Source: Sapientia aquatica (GTDB lineage: Bacteria; Pseudomonadota; Gammaproteobacteria; Burkholderiales; Burkholderiaceae_D). Taken from it: a stretch of 64,000 bases of DNA. The notes beneath the pieces are model-generated. The model worked only from the letters and a program-made list of their open reading frames with translations. It did not search any database and had not been told where the DNA came from. The translations under genes and the position numbers were made by a program. The number at the start of each line of letters is the position of its first letter. The stretch's first letter is position 1. Positions 54,771 to 63,183 of the stretch are shown here, one piece after another. Where the stretch lies: contig NZ_SMYL01000002.1 of NCBI RefSeq assembly GCF_004358105.1, positions 558,001-622,000 of the forward strand. The letters are read 5' to 3'.

Positions 54771-55927
54771 GACGTTGACTTCGCCAAAGTCCGATTTTTG
54801 TACCACAATGCCATGCTTTCATCTTCTAATGAATAGTCGCCGTAAGCCGCTTGCCAGATTAAGTTTTTGTGTCTTAAAGCATTGAGCGCGCCTTGTGCAT
54901 CGGTGACGTTGACTTTTTCGCCGGATAATTTTGCATAGGCTTTTAAGGACGCTTCGCTAAAAGGAGAGAAATTGCCCTCTTGCTGCAAGATATGTTCAAG
55001 CACGGCGCGCTGAATCGGTGGAAGCTCAGCGAATTCGCTTTCCATTGCGCCCCAAATACGATCTCGGAACGCGACGGCACCGGTTTTTAATTGCTTAGCC
55101 AACGTGCCAGCGCCGCCATCTAATGCGATATCGGCAATGATGTTACGCAGCATTTCGGGACGATGGCCAGCTAATTTAAATGCTTCAAATACATCGTCTT
55201 TAGAGAATTGATTGTTGGCTGCTAATTTGGAATTAATGTGCTCGGTTAATTTGTCGGAAAACCGCTTGTCGAGCAAAGGGAATTTGGTAATGCGGCAGCC
55301 GAAAAATGGTTGGTCTTTTTTAACCACTAAGCGCGACAATTTATCTTGGTTGGAGCCAGTAAACACCAAGAACAATTTTTGCTCCGAATTGCCTTGATTA
55401 AGATTGTCACGCGCCGCTTTTAAGGCAAACATAGCGTCCATCCCAGCTTGGGTCGAAATCGCATGTTGGGCTTCGTCAATCACGATCACCACCGGCTGTT
55501 TTGAGGCGATAACGAGCGCCTCAAGGGCATCGGCTAAAGTAACGTTTTCGGGTAAATCAAGCGACGATAAATTCACGCTAAGCGCACCGAATACGTTAAC
55601 TTTGACATCCACTTTTTCTAATCCGGTGGATTTGGCGAGTTTAGTGATAACGTTAGCGAACTTGGCGAGCGTGTTTTTGACTGCATTAGCAATTAAGATT
55701 GCCGGGTCAATAGCTTTATTGGTCCATAGATCGACGTACACTGTGGTCCAGTTTAATTTAGCTAGTTCGGGTAACAAGTCTTCACGCAAAAACGTACTTT
55801 TACCCGTGCGGCGCGGCGCGGCAAGAAATAAACCCGAGCGCGCATCCAAAATCCCGCTACCTGCGAGTGCTTCGCAATAGGAAGCAGCGAGTTCAGGGCG
55901 TTGAAATTTAAAGGGCTGTTTCGTCAT
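54767..55927 (-). CDS. AAA-type ATPase with C-terminal winged helix
   Basis: A 386-residue P-loop ATPase of the archaeal-ATPase/Orc1-Cdc6-like type. Walker A is FLAAPRRTGKSTF near residue 40, Walker B is PVVIVIDEAQHAIS, and a sensor-like segment is LFLVFTGSNQDKL. The C-terminal part looks like a winged-helix domain (PPIQRAVLEHILQQEG…ALNALRHKNLIWQA). Such ATPases are found as regulators, in DNA handling and in defence. The role here is unknown. Its stop overlaps the bepA start by four bases, so the two are translated together. TATA-rich sequence upstream may hold the promoter. Confidence 0.78.
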   Translation of the reverse strand: MTKQPFKFQRPELAASYCEALAGSGILDARSGLFLAAPRRTGKSTFLREDLLPELAKLNWTTVYVDLWTNKAIDPAILIANAVKNTLAKFANVITKLAKSTGLEKVDVKVNVFGALSVNLSSLDLPENVTLADALEALVIASKQPVVIVIDEAQHAISTQAGMDAMFALKAARDNLNQGNSEQKLFLVFTGSNQDKLSRLVVKKDQPFFGCRITKFPLLDKRFSDKLTEHINSKLAANNQFSKDDVFEAFKLAGHRPEMLRNIIADIALDGGAGTLAKQLKTGAVAFRDRIWGAMESEFAELPPIQRAVLEHILQQEGNFSPFSEASLKAYAKLSGEKVNVTDAQGALNALRHKNLIWQAAYGDYSLEDESMALWYKNRTLAKSTS

Positions 55928-55967
55928 ACATTCCCGAGTTATGTTCGTTTATTTTTTTAATTATAAG

Positions 55968-55996
55968 TTATAAGATAAAAAATAAGTTGCTATAAT
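55968..55996 (+). promoter_or_regulatory. candidate moaC promoter
   Basis: A perfect –10, TATAAT at 55991–55996, lies 121 bases before the moaC ATG. The hexamer 17 bases upstream (TTATAA at 55968–55973) is a poor –35. The spacer region is shared with the divergent ATPase gene. Confidence 0.4.
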
Positions 55997-56116
55997 TACC
56001 GAAATCCGCGCTAATCGCAAGCAACGTTCAACTAGACTAAGCAGTACACTATCGCACTAAGCCGCTCAGCGCCAATACCGAAGTGCTGCGGCGCATTATT
56101 TACGCTTTTACTAACT

Positions 56117-56635
56117 ATGTCTAATTCAATCAACAATCCAGCCACTATTGCACCACCAGTCGAAAGCGCATCATTAACCCATTTTGACGCCAGCGGCCAA
56201 GCACACATGGTCGATGTGGGACATAAGTCGAGCACCCACCGCATCGCACGGGCGAGTGGAACGATTTCTATGCAGCCCGCCACCTTTGAGTTGATTGCAA
56301 CCGGCACGGCCAAAAAAGGCGATGTATTAGGTGTCGCAAAAATCGCCGCCATCATGGCCGCCAAGCGCACCAGCGATTTGATCCCCTTATGTCACCCGCT
56401 AGCCATCACCCGTGTGACAGTCGATTTTGAGTTGGGCCATAACTGCGTGCATTGCATCGCGCAAGTCGAAACAGTAGGGCAAACCGGGGTGGAAATGGAA
56501 GCGCTGACTTCAGTTCAAGTCGGTTTGCTAACCATTTACGACATGTGCAAAGCGGTCGATCGAGGAATGGTGATGAGCGATATTAAAGTGTTGGAAAAAC
56601 ACGGCGGTAAATCGGGTAGCTGGGCTGTGGCTTAG
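56117..56635 (+). CDS. moaC: cyclic pyranopterin monophosphate synthase MoaC
   Basis: A 172-residue enzyme that with MoaA makes cyclic pyranopterin monophosphate, the first precursor of molybdopterin. MoaC signatures are [33 protein letters not shown] and [30 protein letters not shown], with catalytic Lys and His residues in place. There is an N-terminal extension of about 20 residues. The msrA start follows 61 bases later. Molybdopterin made with its help would serve the IorB-like hydroxylase in this window. Confidence 0.96.
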   Translation: MSNSINNPATIAPPVESASLTHFDASGQAHMVDVGHKSSTHRIARASGTISMQPATFELIATGTAKKGDVLGVAKIAAIMAAKRTSDLIPLCHPLAITRVTVDFELGHNCVHCIAQVETVGQTGVEMEALTSVQVGLLTIYDMCKAVDRGMVMSDIKVLEKHGGKSGSWAVA

Positions 56636-56696
56636 GAAATAGTCGCTTAGTCCGATGTTTATTAACCAGACAGTTTTTGTATGAAGTGAGGCAATG

Positions 56697-56759
56697 ATGG
56701 CAACCGAGATCGCGACAATTGGTGGGGGATGTTTTTGGTGTACAAAAATATCCTATTGA
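56697..56759 (+). pseudogene. msrA: msrA 5' end, cut by inserted DNA
   Basis: Sixteen codons match the start of peptide methionine sulfoxide reductase A, MATEIATIGGGCFWCT, including the active-site motif GCFWC. GAGG lies 5 bases before the ATG. From about 56745 the sequence departs from MsrA (KISY then stop) and becomes AT-rich. The conserved continuation of MsrA after CFWCTEA is absent up to the window edge. The gene has therefore been split within its 5' end by the element that follows. The missing 3' part would be expected at the element's far end. Confidence 0.82.
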
Positions 56760-56805
56760 TTATTTGTGTATATAAATCAATGACTTAGTTTGTTGTATTT
56801 TGATA

Positions 56806-56867
56806 TTGGGTGAATTTTTGGGTGAATTTTTAGCTCACAAAGTCACTGTTCCAAGCCCAATTCACCC
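56806..56867. repeat. tandem 12-bp repeats and inverted copy near the element end
   Basis: TTGGGTGAATTT occurs twice head to tail at 56806–56817 and 56818–56829. CCCAATTCACCC at 56856–56867 contains the same GGGTGAAT core in inverse orientation. Position about 60–120 bases inside the element suits arm-type sites of a tyrosine recombinase or its accessory protein; this role is inferred. Confidence 0.6.
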
Positions 56868-56949
56868 ATCCCGCAGCGGCAAAAGTAGAGTGGTCTGTGA
56901 GCGAAGTTTTACACTCAGACCGTCACATTCCTTCTGCAATCCAAACTCA

Positions 56950-57576
56950 TTAGATGGAAAGCAACGACTCTTTCAAAGCAAGATTAAATGCTGATTTTGG
57001 CTTTGAAAAATTGAGATATTTTGATGGACTATGTTCAGGACCATAGTGCTTGTCCAGCAAATCCATCATGGTGTCGTGGATTGCAAACATCAAGTCATCA
57101 ACTTGATTTTCGTGGTCGGTTTTGTTTTCTTTTTTTACCGCTTTCAATCGGAGATAAGGATTATGGTATTGAATTTTGTGGAGTATGTTTTCAATAATGT
57201 TTCCAAGAAAAAAATCGTCACCAAATTCCCAATAAACTTCGTATGCATAGCCAATCAAGTGAATTAGCGATGTTTTTTGCTTACTTTCAAAAACAGAAGA
57301 AATGAATTGAGTTCTGAAATCAGGTTTTGTTAGATAATCGCTGATGGTTGAGATTGCAAGTTGTAGATAAATAATTTGCTCCCAGCATTCAGGCTCTTCT
57401 TCTATCAATTTTTTGTATTTTGAAGAGCTTGATGAACCCATCCTATTGATGATGTTCAGCAATTCATCATGCAATTTTTGCTTGCTCTGAAATTGAAATG
57501 CAAATTCCGAATTGAGATTGTAGGCAATGAAAATCTCAGTAAGATTTGGGTGTATCAAAGTCACTCTCGCTTTCAA
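56950..57576 (-). CDS. hypothetical protein, 208 aa, next to the RM gene
   Basis: A soluble, mostly helical, acidic-and-lysine-rich protein with no recognised domain. Features include IAYNLNSEFAFQFQSKQKLHDELLNIINRMG and HLIGYAYEVYWEFGDDFFLGNIIENILHKIQYH. It starts 36 bases after the RM gene stop on the same strand, so it is likely the last gene of that transcript. A role as an accessory, immunity or regulatory partner of the RM enzyme is possible but only contextual. It is the gene nearest the element's msrA-side end. Confidence 0.65.
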   Translation of the reverse strand: MKARVTLIHPNLTEIFIAYNLNSEFAFQFQSKQKLHDELLNIINRMGSSSSSKYKKLIEEEPECWEQIIYLQLAISTISDYLTKPDFRTQFISSVFESKQKTSLIHLIGYAYEVYWEFGDDFFLGNIIENILHKIQYHNPYLRLKAVKKENKTDHENQVDDLMFAIHDTMMDLLDKHYGPEHSPSKYLNFSKPKSAFNLALKESLLSI

Positions 57577-57612
57577 GTGTTAGTTAATAATGGTTTTCTT
57601 GATGCTGCATCG

Positions 57613-60600
57613 TTAAATGCGGGGCAGTGAACGAACGATTTCCATCGTTTTCAGGCTGACCGTTATTACCCTTTGAAATAGCTTCAACGGGTAGCTGGCA
57701 TCCTTCATCGTTTCGGTTGCCCACAAGTTAGCATCGTTGATGATGCCGCTATCCTTGTGCTCACTAACACCTTGTCGTTCCATTACCCACTCAAGAGCTG
57801 GTTTTCCGTTCACGACATAGTCATAGGCTTCTATCGGTATGCCGGACATGGTTATCTTGTGGTTATAAATCACACGAGTTTTGTCGTGCTTATCCCCATT
57901 TTTACCTTTAGCAAATTTCATCTGTTCAACTTTGAAATCTTGTGGGGTAAACCCACTCAAAAGCAGAGCACCGCCTTCAAATTGCACTGGATAAGGGTCT
58001 ACTTCGTCAAATTCAGTGTGCAAGCTTGCTAAAGCTCTGCCTGCCTTTGCAAAAGCCCAAAATTCGGCTGCCGTCGCTACTCGTGGAATACGAGGTAGCT
58101 CCTTGGTTAAATTGTCCGCATAACGGTTCTTGTAATCTTCCGAATGCAGCAATCCATATACATAATAAAAAAGGTCTTCCTTGATAATTTTTTGGTCGGG
58201 GTAAGCATCTTGGAAGTGCTTCAACCCAGCATCGGAAATGCCATCCCGAACTTCAAACTTGCCTTGAGATTGGACTAATTGTTCATCAAATAAACCTGGC
58301 TTATCGGAGTTTGTTTCATGTGGTCCACTAAATGCATAGAGTTTTAGTGGGAAACATTGAGAATCGCCGTTACTGTGTAAATCAGGTATAGATGATGCCA
58401 TTAGTGCGATTTGACCCTGCTTACTGAATTTTGCATTAATAGTTATCGCTAAATTCTTACATTCAGATTCGGGGAAAATCTGTGGTATTTGTAAAAGCAT
58501 TTCAACAAATAGTGAGTCAAAATAAATCCATTGCTTTGAGAAAGGACGGTAAAGTGCCTGTCGTTGAAATTTTGACGAGTATTCGGAAGTTTTACCCCTT
58601 GAAATTGATTTTTTTAGACCTCGTGACCAGCTAATCTCAGACGGATTATTCTCAACAAAATCATCAACATTTGGATAATTTTGCTTAGTTAAACCGATGC
58701 AGGCTTCTTTATATCGTTCAATCTCTTTGTTGAAAAATTCAATTGTTTTTGAGAGGTTTACTTTCAATGATTTCTGTGAAAAATTGTAGCTCCAAGCATC
58801 ACGGTTTGTAGCTACTCCCATAGAGTAATTTTCAAAAATGGTTGGATTTGTTTTATCCTTTTTATTGCCAAGACAAATATGTTCTTCAAAGCTGTTATCT
58901 CTTTGGTTTATCCAATCATTATGTTCGTCTGGGGTGATTGGAATCCACCCATTAGAATCCGAAATGCCATTAATACTTTTAAATGATTCAATCTTTTCTA
59001 GTTTATCTTTTTGGCTTAAATAGTCACCTATATCGTGAAATAGAATTTTGCCGTGTTCAACTGACTTTGGATTTTTAATGAGAATGGTTATAGCAATAGG
59101 AGCACGGCTTCCAGCACCAAATATTTTCCCGCCTTCTTTTCTAGAAAGCTCACCAGAGGTTCGTTGATTTCCCCGTAAATGGAACACATAGATACTGCTG
59201 AATTCATCCACCAAACATTTTCGGAGTCCATCCATATTGCTACCATCTACGAAGCTTGCATTGCTTACAAAGCCTATGACTCCGCTGCTTCCTATGCGGT
59301 CACTTGCCCAGCGAATTGCACGAACATAACTGTCATAAAGATTTCGCTGTAAAGTTGCCTTTGAATTTTTTGCATAAGTCTTTGCGATACTATCATCCAA
59401 TGATTTGTATTCAATGTTTGCATTGTTATCATCGGCACTTGATTGACCAACTGAGTAAGGTGGATTGCCGAAAATAACACGGATGTCTAGTTTCTTTTGT
59501 TTTTTTCTACGGCTGCTATTGTCAGTCAGAACAGCATCAACCAAGTCCTCTTTCTCATAAAGAGCAAAGGTATCTGTTAGGCAAATTCCATTAAAGGGAA
59601 CATATTCACCGCCGGTAATGTCGTGGTAAACCTGTTCAATATTGATTGCTGCAATGTAGTATGCAAGCAAGACAATTTCATTAGCATGAATTTCGTTCTG
59701 GTATTTATAAACTAGTTGCTCTTTACTGATGAGTCCGCTTTGCAGTAGGCGAGTAATGAATGTGCCGGTCCCGGTGAATGGGTCAATAATGTGCACATTT
59801 CTATCGCCCAGTGTTTGTCCAAACTCCGTTTGCAAGGCATCATTGATGCTGTGAATAATAAAATCAACCACTTCAACAGGGGTATAAACAATCCCGAGCT
59901 TTTCAACCAAACGAGGAAAGGCATTTCTGAAAAATTTATCGTATAGTTCAACGATAATTTTTTGCTTTGCTCGGACATCTTTAATACCCGAAGCTCGCAT
60001 TTTTACACTCTCATAGAACTTAGAGAGGGTGTCAGATTCTTTATCAAGGTTATGTTCATCTAGCACATCTAAGACACCCTGCATGGCAATTGATACAGGG
60101 TTATTGCTGGTGAAGCTGTAGCCTTCAAATAAGGCATCAAACACCGGCTTTGTAATGATGTGCTGTGCCAGCATTTCAATAGCTTCAGACTTGGTAATAC
60201 TGTCGTTTAGGTCATCTTGCAGCTCTGACAAAAATTCATCAAAAGCGGCAATTTCCTTGTTGTTATCTGGTGTGCTGAGAATTGCAGTAATGCGGCTAAT
60301 GTGAGTTTGAGCAATGCGAGCAATATCACTTGCCCATTCATCCCAGTAAAGACGATTACCAACTTTCTGAACGACTTTGGCAACGATGGCTCGTTCAATT
60401 TCTCCGAATTCCATTGCAATTTTTAGCTGAGCATCATCCTGCTCGTTGGTACTTTTACCTTTTTTGGAAGAGCCATTGTTTTTCTTACCCAAGGTGTCAG
60501 TTTTTTTACCTGTTTTGTCACCGCCTTCGGATTTCTTGGCTTTCTTTGTTACTGAGTCAGTAATGGCAATGACTTCCATTTTTAAACGGTCTTGACCAGT

Positions 60601-62607
60601 CAAATCCAGTTTATTAATCATGGAATCAAAACGGTCATCATGTGACCGCAAAGCTTGCAAAACTTCCCAAACGACCTTGTAGGTTTTGTTATCGCTTAAG
60701 GCTTCTTCTGGTGTTACACCTGCGGGAATGACGACAGGCAAAATCACATAACCAAGCTTCTTTTTACCATCTGGAGTCTTCCGCATAACTCGCCCCACAG
60801 ATTGGACAACATCCACCTGTGAATTCCTGGGAGTCAAAAATAGCACTGCATCCAAAGCAGGAACATCAACACCTTCTGAAAGACATCGCACATTAGATAA
60901 TATGCGGCATGTATCATCTGGAGTCTCTGCTTTTAACCAGTCTAACCGTTTGTTTTTTTCACCTGCACCCATGCCACCATCCACATGGTCTGCTTCACAA
61001 ATTAATTGGCTGATTGCTTCTGGGTGTTCAGGATTTTCTTTTAATAATTCTTCGCGGTAGGAATCCACCACTTTTTTGAACATGCCAGCAATGTGCTTTG
61101 AACTCACTTTGTGGGTTCTTGCTCCCTTATTCAATTCAATAACCTGAGCAAAAGCAACAGCTCTTCGCATTGGATTTGGGTCATAGCTTAGGTCGTCTTG
61201 CGAATCCATTTTGGATAGTGCTCGCCAGCACCCAACAATTTTTGCTGCATCATCCACTCGTAAGCTATTATCTTCATCGGCTAAAAGCTTTTGAAGGCTC
61301 TTGCTGATATGGTCTTCACTGACTGTCAGGACAATTACTTTGTAGTCACAAAGCACTTGAAGATTGTGAACAGCTTCAGAGAATGTAATCGTGTGCAGGT
61401 TTTCCCCAAAATATTCGGGCTTATCCATTGAGTAGAGTTCAATGCTTTCATTCTCTGCTTTTGCTCTTGCCTGAACACCATAAACCCGCGGTGTGGCAGT
61501 CATGTAGACCCGCTTATTTCCTTTAATAAAATCGGAATTATGGATTTTTACAAAGTTGGATTCCTCATCACCTTCAAAGGTTGCACCAGTAGTGCGGTGA
61601 GCTTCGTCACAAACAATCAAATCAAAATCGGGCAAGCCATACAATTTCTGAGCTTCAGAAATCGTTTCAATAGAATGGTAGGTAGAAAACACGACACTCA
61701 TGTGTTGCTTGTCTTCCCGTTCTTTAAATGCCTTCGCTAACTGTTTGGCATTTGTTGTTGCTGGATATTGCAATTCGTGGGCAAGCAATTCAAAATCGTC
61801 TTCGCTTTTACCCCGCTTTTTCCCAATTTCACTATCGGAACATACGGCATAGCAATGCAATGGAAGGCTGGATTCTTGAGTCCATTCAGTCAGGGTTTGT
61901 GAAAGCAAATTCAACGATGGAACTAAAAATAATATGCGACCATTTTTGCCACCATCACCAGATATTTGCTCTGACAAACGGAGTGCAGTAAAGGTTTTGC
62001 CAGTGCCGCAAGCCATAATGAGCTTGCCACGGTCAGCATCAGCAAGCCCTTTAATCACATTTGTGATGGCAGTCGTTTGATAATGGCGAAGGTCTTTCTT
62101 CTTCTTGAAAACAGGAGCTGCTTCTGGTTTATGAAGTGTCTTTTCCCAATCCAGCTTGCTGTTTTCAAGGTCTGTCAACGAAATGGTGGTAACTGGGGGA
62201 GTTTGTTCAACCAGTGCATCCTTGAAGTTATCACTTATTTTGTCAGTTGAAAAAACGATGACACGATAGTTGAATGGTTTCTTGCCAGATGCAGTAAAGA
62301 ACGAATCAACATCTTTCTTGTATAGGGTTCTGTCTTCATCCCAAAATTTTGCTTGGATTGCATGGTGTTCACCCAAGTGGGTTACCGCCACCAAATCAAT
62401 TCCAGTGTCTTTGCCAGGGTCTTGATGACCTTGCTTCACCCATTCAGCTCTCCATTGCTCCCATAGCCATACCGTCTTGTAAAGGTCTTGATATCTCGGT
62501 TCGTTACGGAAGTAAATCTGCACCAAGTTTTCAAAGTAGGTGCCTTTTTCCCGTTCAGTCTTTGCAGTGGCTCGGAATGTGTTGAGAAGGGTGGTCAATG
62601 CTGTCAT
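57613..62607 (-). CDS. single-chain type ISP-like restriction–modification enzyme with helicase
   Basis: About 1664 residues with all restriction and modification activities in one chain. Domains in order: an N-terminal Mrr/PD-(D/E)XK nuclease (GIDLVAV and HHAIQAKFW, QxK near residue 86); an SF2 helicase/translocase (Walker A ACGTGKTF near 199, DEAH in LIVCDEAHRT near 334, TAT in YMTATPRVY, motif VI QSVGRVMRKT near 605); a helical coupler; an N6-adenine methyltransferase (DPFTGTGTF near 941, NPPY near 1044); and a C-terminal target-recognition part. This is the order of LlaGI/LlaBIII-type enzymes. The ATG at 62607 is preferred to a GTG at 62670 that lies inside the preceding terminator hairpin. 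Confidence 0.9.
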   Translation of the reverse strand: MTALTTLLNTFRATAKTEREKGTYFENLVQIYFRNEPRYQDLYKTVWLWEQWRAEWVKQGHQDPGKDTGIDLVAVTHLGEHHAIQAKFWDEDRTLYKKDVDSFFTASGKKPFNYRVIVFSTDKISDNFKDALVEQTPPVTTISLTDLENSKLDWEKTLHKPEAAPVFKKKKDLRHYQTTAITNVIKGLADADRGKLIMACGTGKTFTALRLSEQISGDGGKNGRILFLVPSLNLLSQTLTEWTQESSLPLHCYAVCSDSEIGKKRGKSEDDFELLAHELQYPATTNAKQLAKAFKEREDKQHMSVVFSTYHSIETISEAQKLYGLPDFDLIVCDEAHRTTGATFEGDEESNFVKIHNSDFIKGNKRVYMTATPRVYGVQARAKAENESIELYSMDKPEYFGENLHTITFSEAVHNLQVLCDYKVIVLTVSEDHISKSLQKLLADEDNSLRVDDAAKIVGCWRALSKMDSQDDLSYDPNPMRRAVAFAQVIELNKGARTHKVSSKHIAGMFKKVVDSYREELLKENPEHPEAISQLICEADHVDGGMGAGEKNKRLDWLKAETPDDTCRILSNVRCLSEGVDVPALDAVLFLTPRNSQVDVVQSVGRVMRKTPDGKKKLGYVILPVVIPAGVTPEEALSDNKTYKVVWEVLQALRSHDDRFDSMINKLDLTGQDRLKMEVIAITDSVTKKAKKSEGGDKTGKKTDTLGKKNNGSSKKGKSTNEQDDAQLKIAMEFGEIERAIVAKVVQKVGNRLYWDEWASDIARIAQTHISRITAILSTPDNNKEIAAFDEFLSELQDDLNDSITKSEAIEMLAQHIITKPVFDALFEGYSFTSNNPVSIAMQGVLDVLDEHNLDKESDTLSKFYESVKMRASGIKDVRAKQKIIVELYDKFFRNAFPRLVEKLGIVYTPVEVVDFIIHSINDALQTEFGQTLGDRNVHIIDPFTGTGTFITRLLQSGLISKEQLVYKYQNEIHANEIVLLAYYIAAINIEQVYHDITGGEYVPFNGICLTDTFALYEKEDLVDAVLTDNSSRRKKQKKLDIRVIFGNPPYSVGQSSADDNNANIEYKSLDDSIAKTYAKNSKATLQRNLYDSYVRAIRWASDRIGSSGVIGFVSNASFVDGSNMDGLRKCLVDEFSSIYVFHLRGNQRTSGELSRKEGGKIFGAGSRAPIAITILIKNPKSVEHGKILFHDIGDYLSQKDKLEKIESFKSINGISDSNGWIPITPDEHNDWINQRDNSFEEHICLGNKKDKTNPTIFENYSMGVATNRDAWSYNFSQKSLKVNLSKTIEFFNKEIERYKEACIGLTKQNYPNVDDFVENNPSEISWSRGLKKSISRGKTSEYSSKFQRQALYRPFSKQWIYFDSLFVEMLLQIPQIFPESECKNLAITINAKFSKQGQIALMASSIPDLHSNGDSQCFPLKLYAFSGPHETNSDKPGLFDEQLVQSQGKFEVRDGISDAGLKHFQDAYPDQKIIKEDLFYYVYGLLHSEDYKNRYADNLTKELPRIPRVATAAEFWAFAKAGRALASLHTEFDEVDPYPVQFEGGALLLSGFTPQDFKVEQMKFAKGKNGDKHDKTRVIYNHKITMSGIPIEAYDYVVNGKPALEWVMERQGVSEHKDSGIINDANLWATETMKDASYPLKLFQRVITVSLKTMEIVRSLPRI

Positions 62608-62661
62608 GGGCTCTTGTCGTTGTCGTTGTTGACTGGGCTCAAAGCTTGATTGTGCACCAGC

Positions 62662-62694
62662 AAAAAGCACCTAGGAGTTTGCTCGTAGGTGCTT
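62662..62694 (-). terminator. hairpin between the 102-aa gene and the RM gene
   Basis: AAGCACCTA (62665–62673) pairs with TAGGTGCTT (62686–62694). On the minus strand the stem is followed by TTTTTG. It lies 27 bases after the stop of the 102-aa gene, so RM transcription may depend on readthrough or on a promoter inside 62607–62720. Confidence 0.75.
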
Positions 62695-62720
62695 GGTTTG
62701 TTCATTCAATGTTGCTTGGC

Positions 62721-63029
62721 TTAATTTAAGCCGACTACATATTTCGCAATGTATCTGCATTCGTCTGGGTCTTTGATTAAATCAACCCATGTCCATAAAG
62801 CTCGCCTGCGGTCACTGGCATCCATAGCCATTAACTCTTCAGCGGTGCCACTTGTGTTGCCCACTAAGTATTGCGACAACATGCGGACTACTTCTTCGTT
62901 AAACTCAATCTTTGGCAACTCTGCCAATTTTTCTTCATCAATAAGTTCTTGTAGTTGCTCAGGGTTGAAATTAATTAAGTGAACCCCGTGTTTCATAAGC
63001 CACTCAAAATCGTTTCCAAATTTATTCAT
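62721..63029 (-). CDS. hypothetical protein, 102 aa, behind a strong promoter
   Basis: A small acidic protein (FEWLMKHGVHLINFNPEQLQELIDEEKLAELPKIEFNEEVVRMLSQYLV, then RRRALWTWVDLIKDPDECRYIAKYVVGLN), mainly helical, of no family known to me. The ribosome site AGGAGATAAT is strong. A perfect consensus promoter with an operator-like palindrome lies just upstream, and a terminator follows, so it forms its own highly expressed, probably regulated unit in the element. Size and acidity would suit an antirestriction or regulatory protein; this is speculation. Confidence 0.68.
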   Translation of the reverse strand: MNKFGNDFEWLMKHGVHLINFNPEQLQELIDEEKLAELPKIEFNEEVVRMLSQYLVGNTSGTAEELMAMDASDRRRALWTWVDLIKDPDECRYIAKYVVGLN

Positions 63030-63094
63030 ATTATCTCCTTGTATTAATTTATTTGGTAGTTCTCCTATATTCGGTATTTCGTTATAGAGATGTC

Positions 63095-63138
63095 ATTATA
63101 TTTCAAAACTGCAATATTGTCAATATAATTATTGACAA
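63095..63138 (-). promoter_or_regulatory. perfect sigma-70 promoter with overlapping palindromic operator
   Basis: On the minus strand TTGACA (63123–63118) and TATAAT (63100–63095) are exact consensus hexamers with a 17-base spacer. A 22-bp palindrome at 63117–63138 has perfect 8-bp arms TTGTCAAT and ATTGACAA around six bases and covers the –35. A repressor bound there would block RNA polymerase. It drives the 102-aa gene. Confidence 0.88.
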
Positions 63139-63183
63139 AATTTGAAATTTGTGTTTTTGAGTGTTATTTCTGAGATGGCAGGA

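Noticed and set aside
56800-56994. 64-codon plus-strand frame across the att-like repeats
   Set aside because: Its start is built from the tandem repeats and it overlaps the 208-aa gene; nothing supports translation.
62607-62670. GTG start at 62670 giving the RM protein 21 more residues
   Set aside because: It lies inside the terminator hairpin of the preceding gene, has no ribosome site, and the conserved domain begins after the ATG at 62607.
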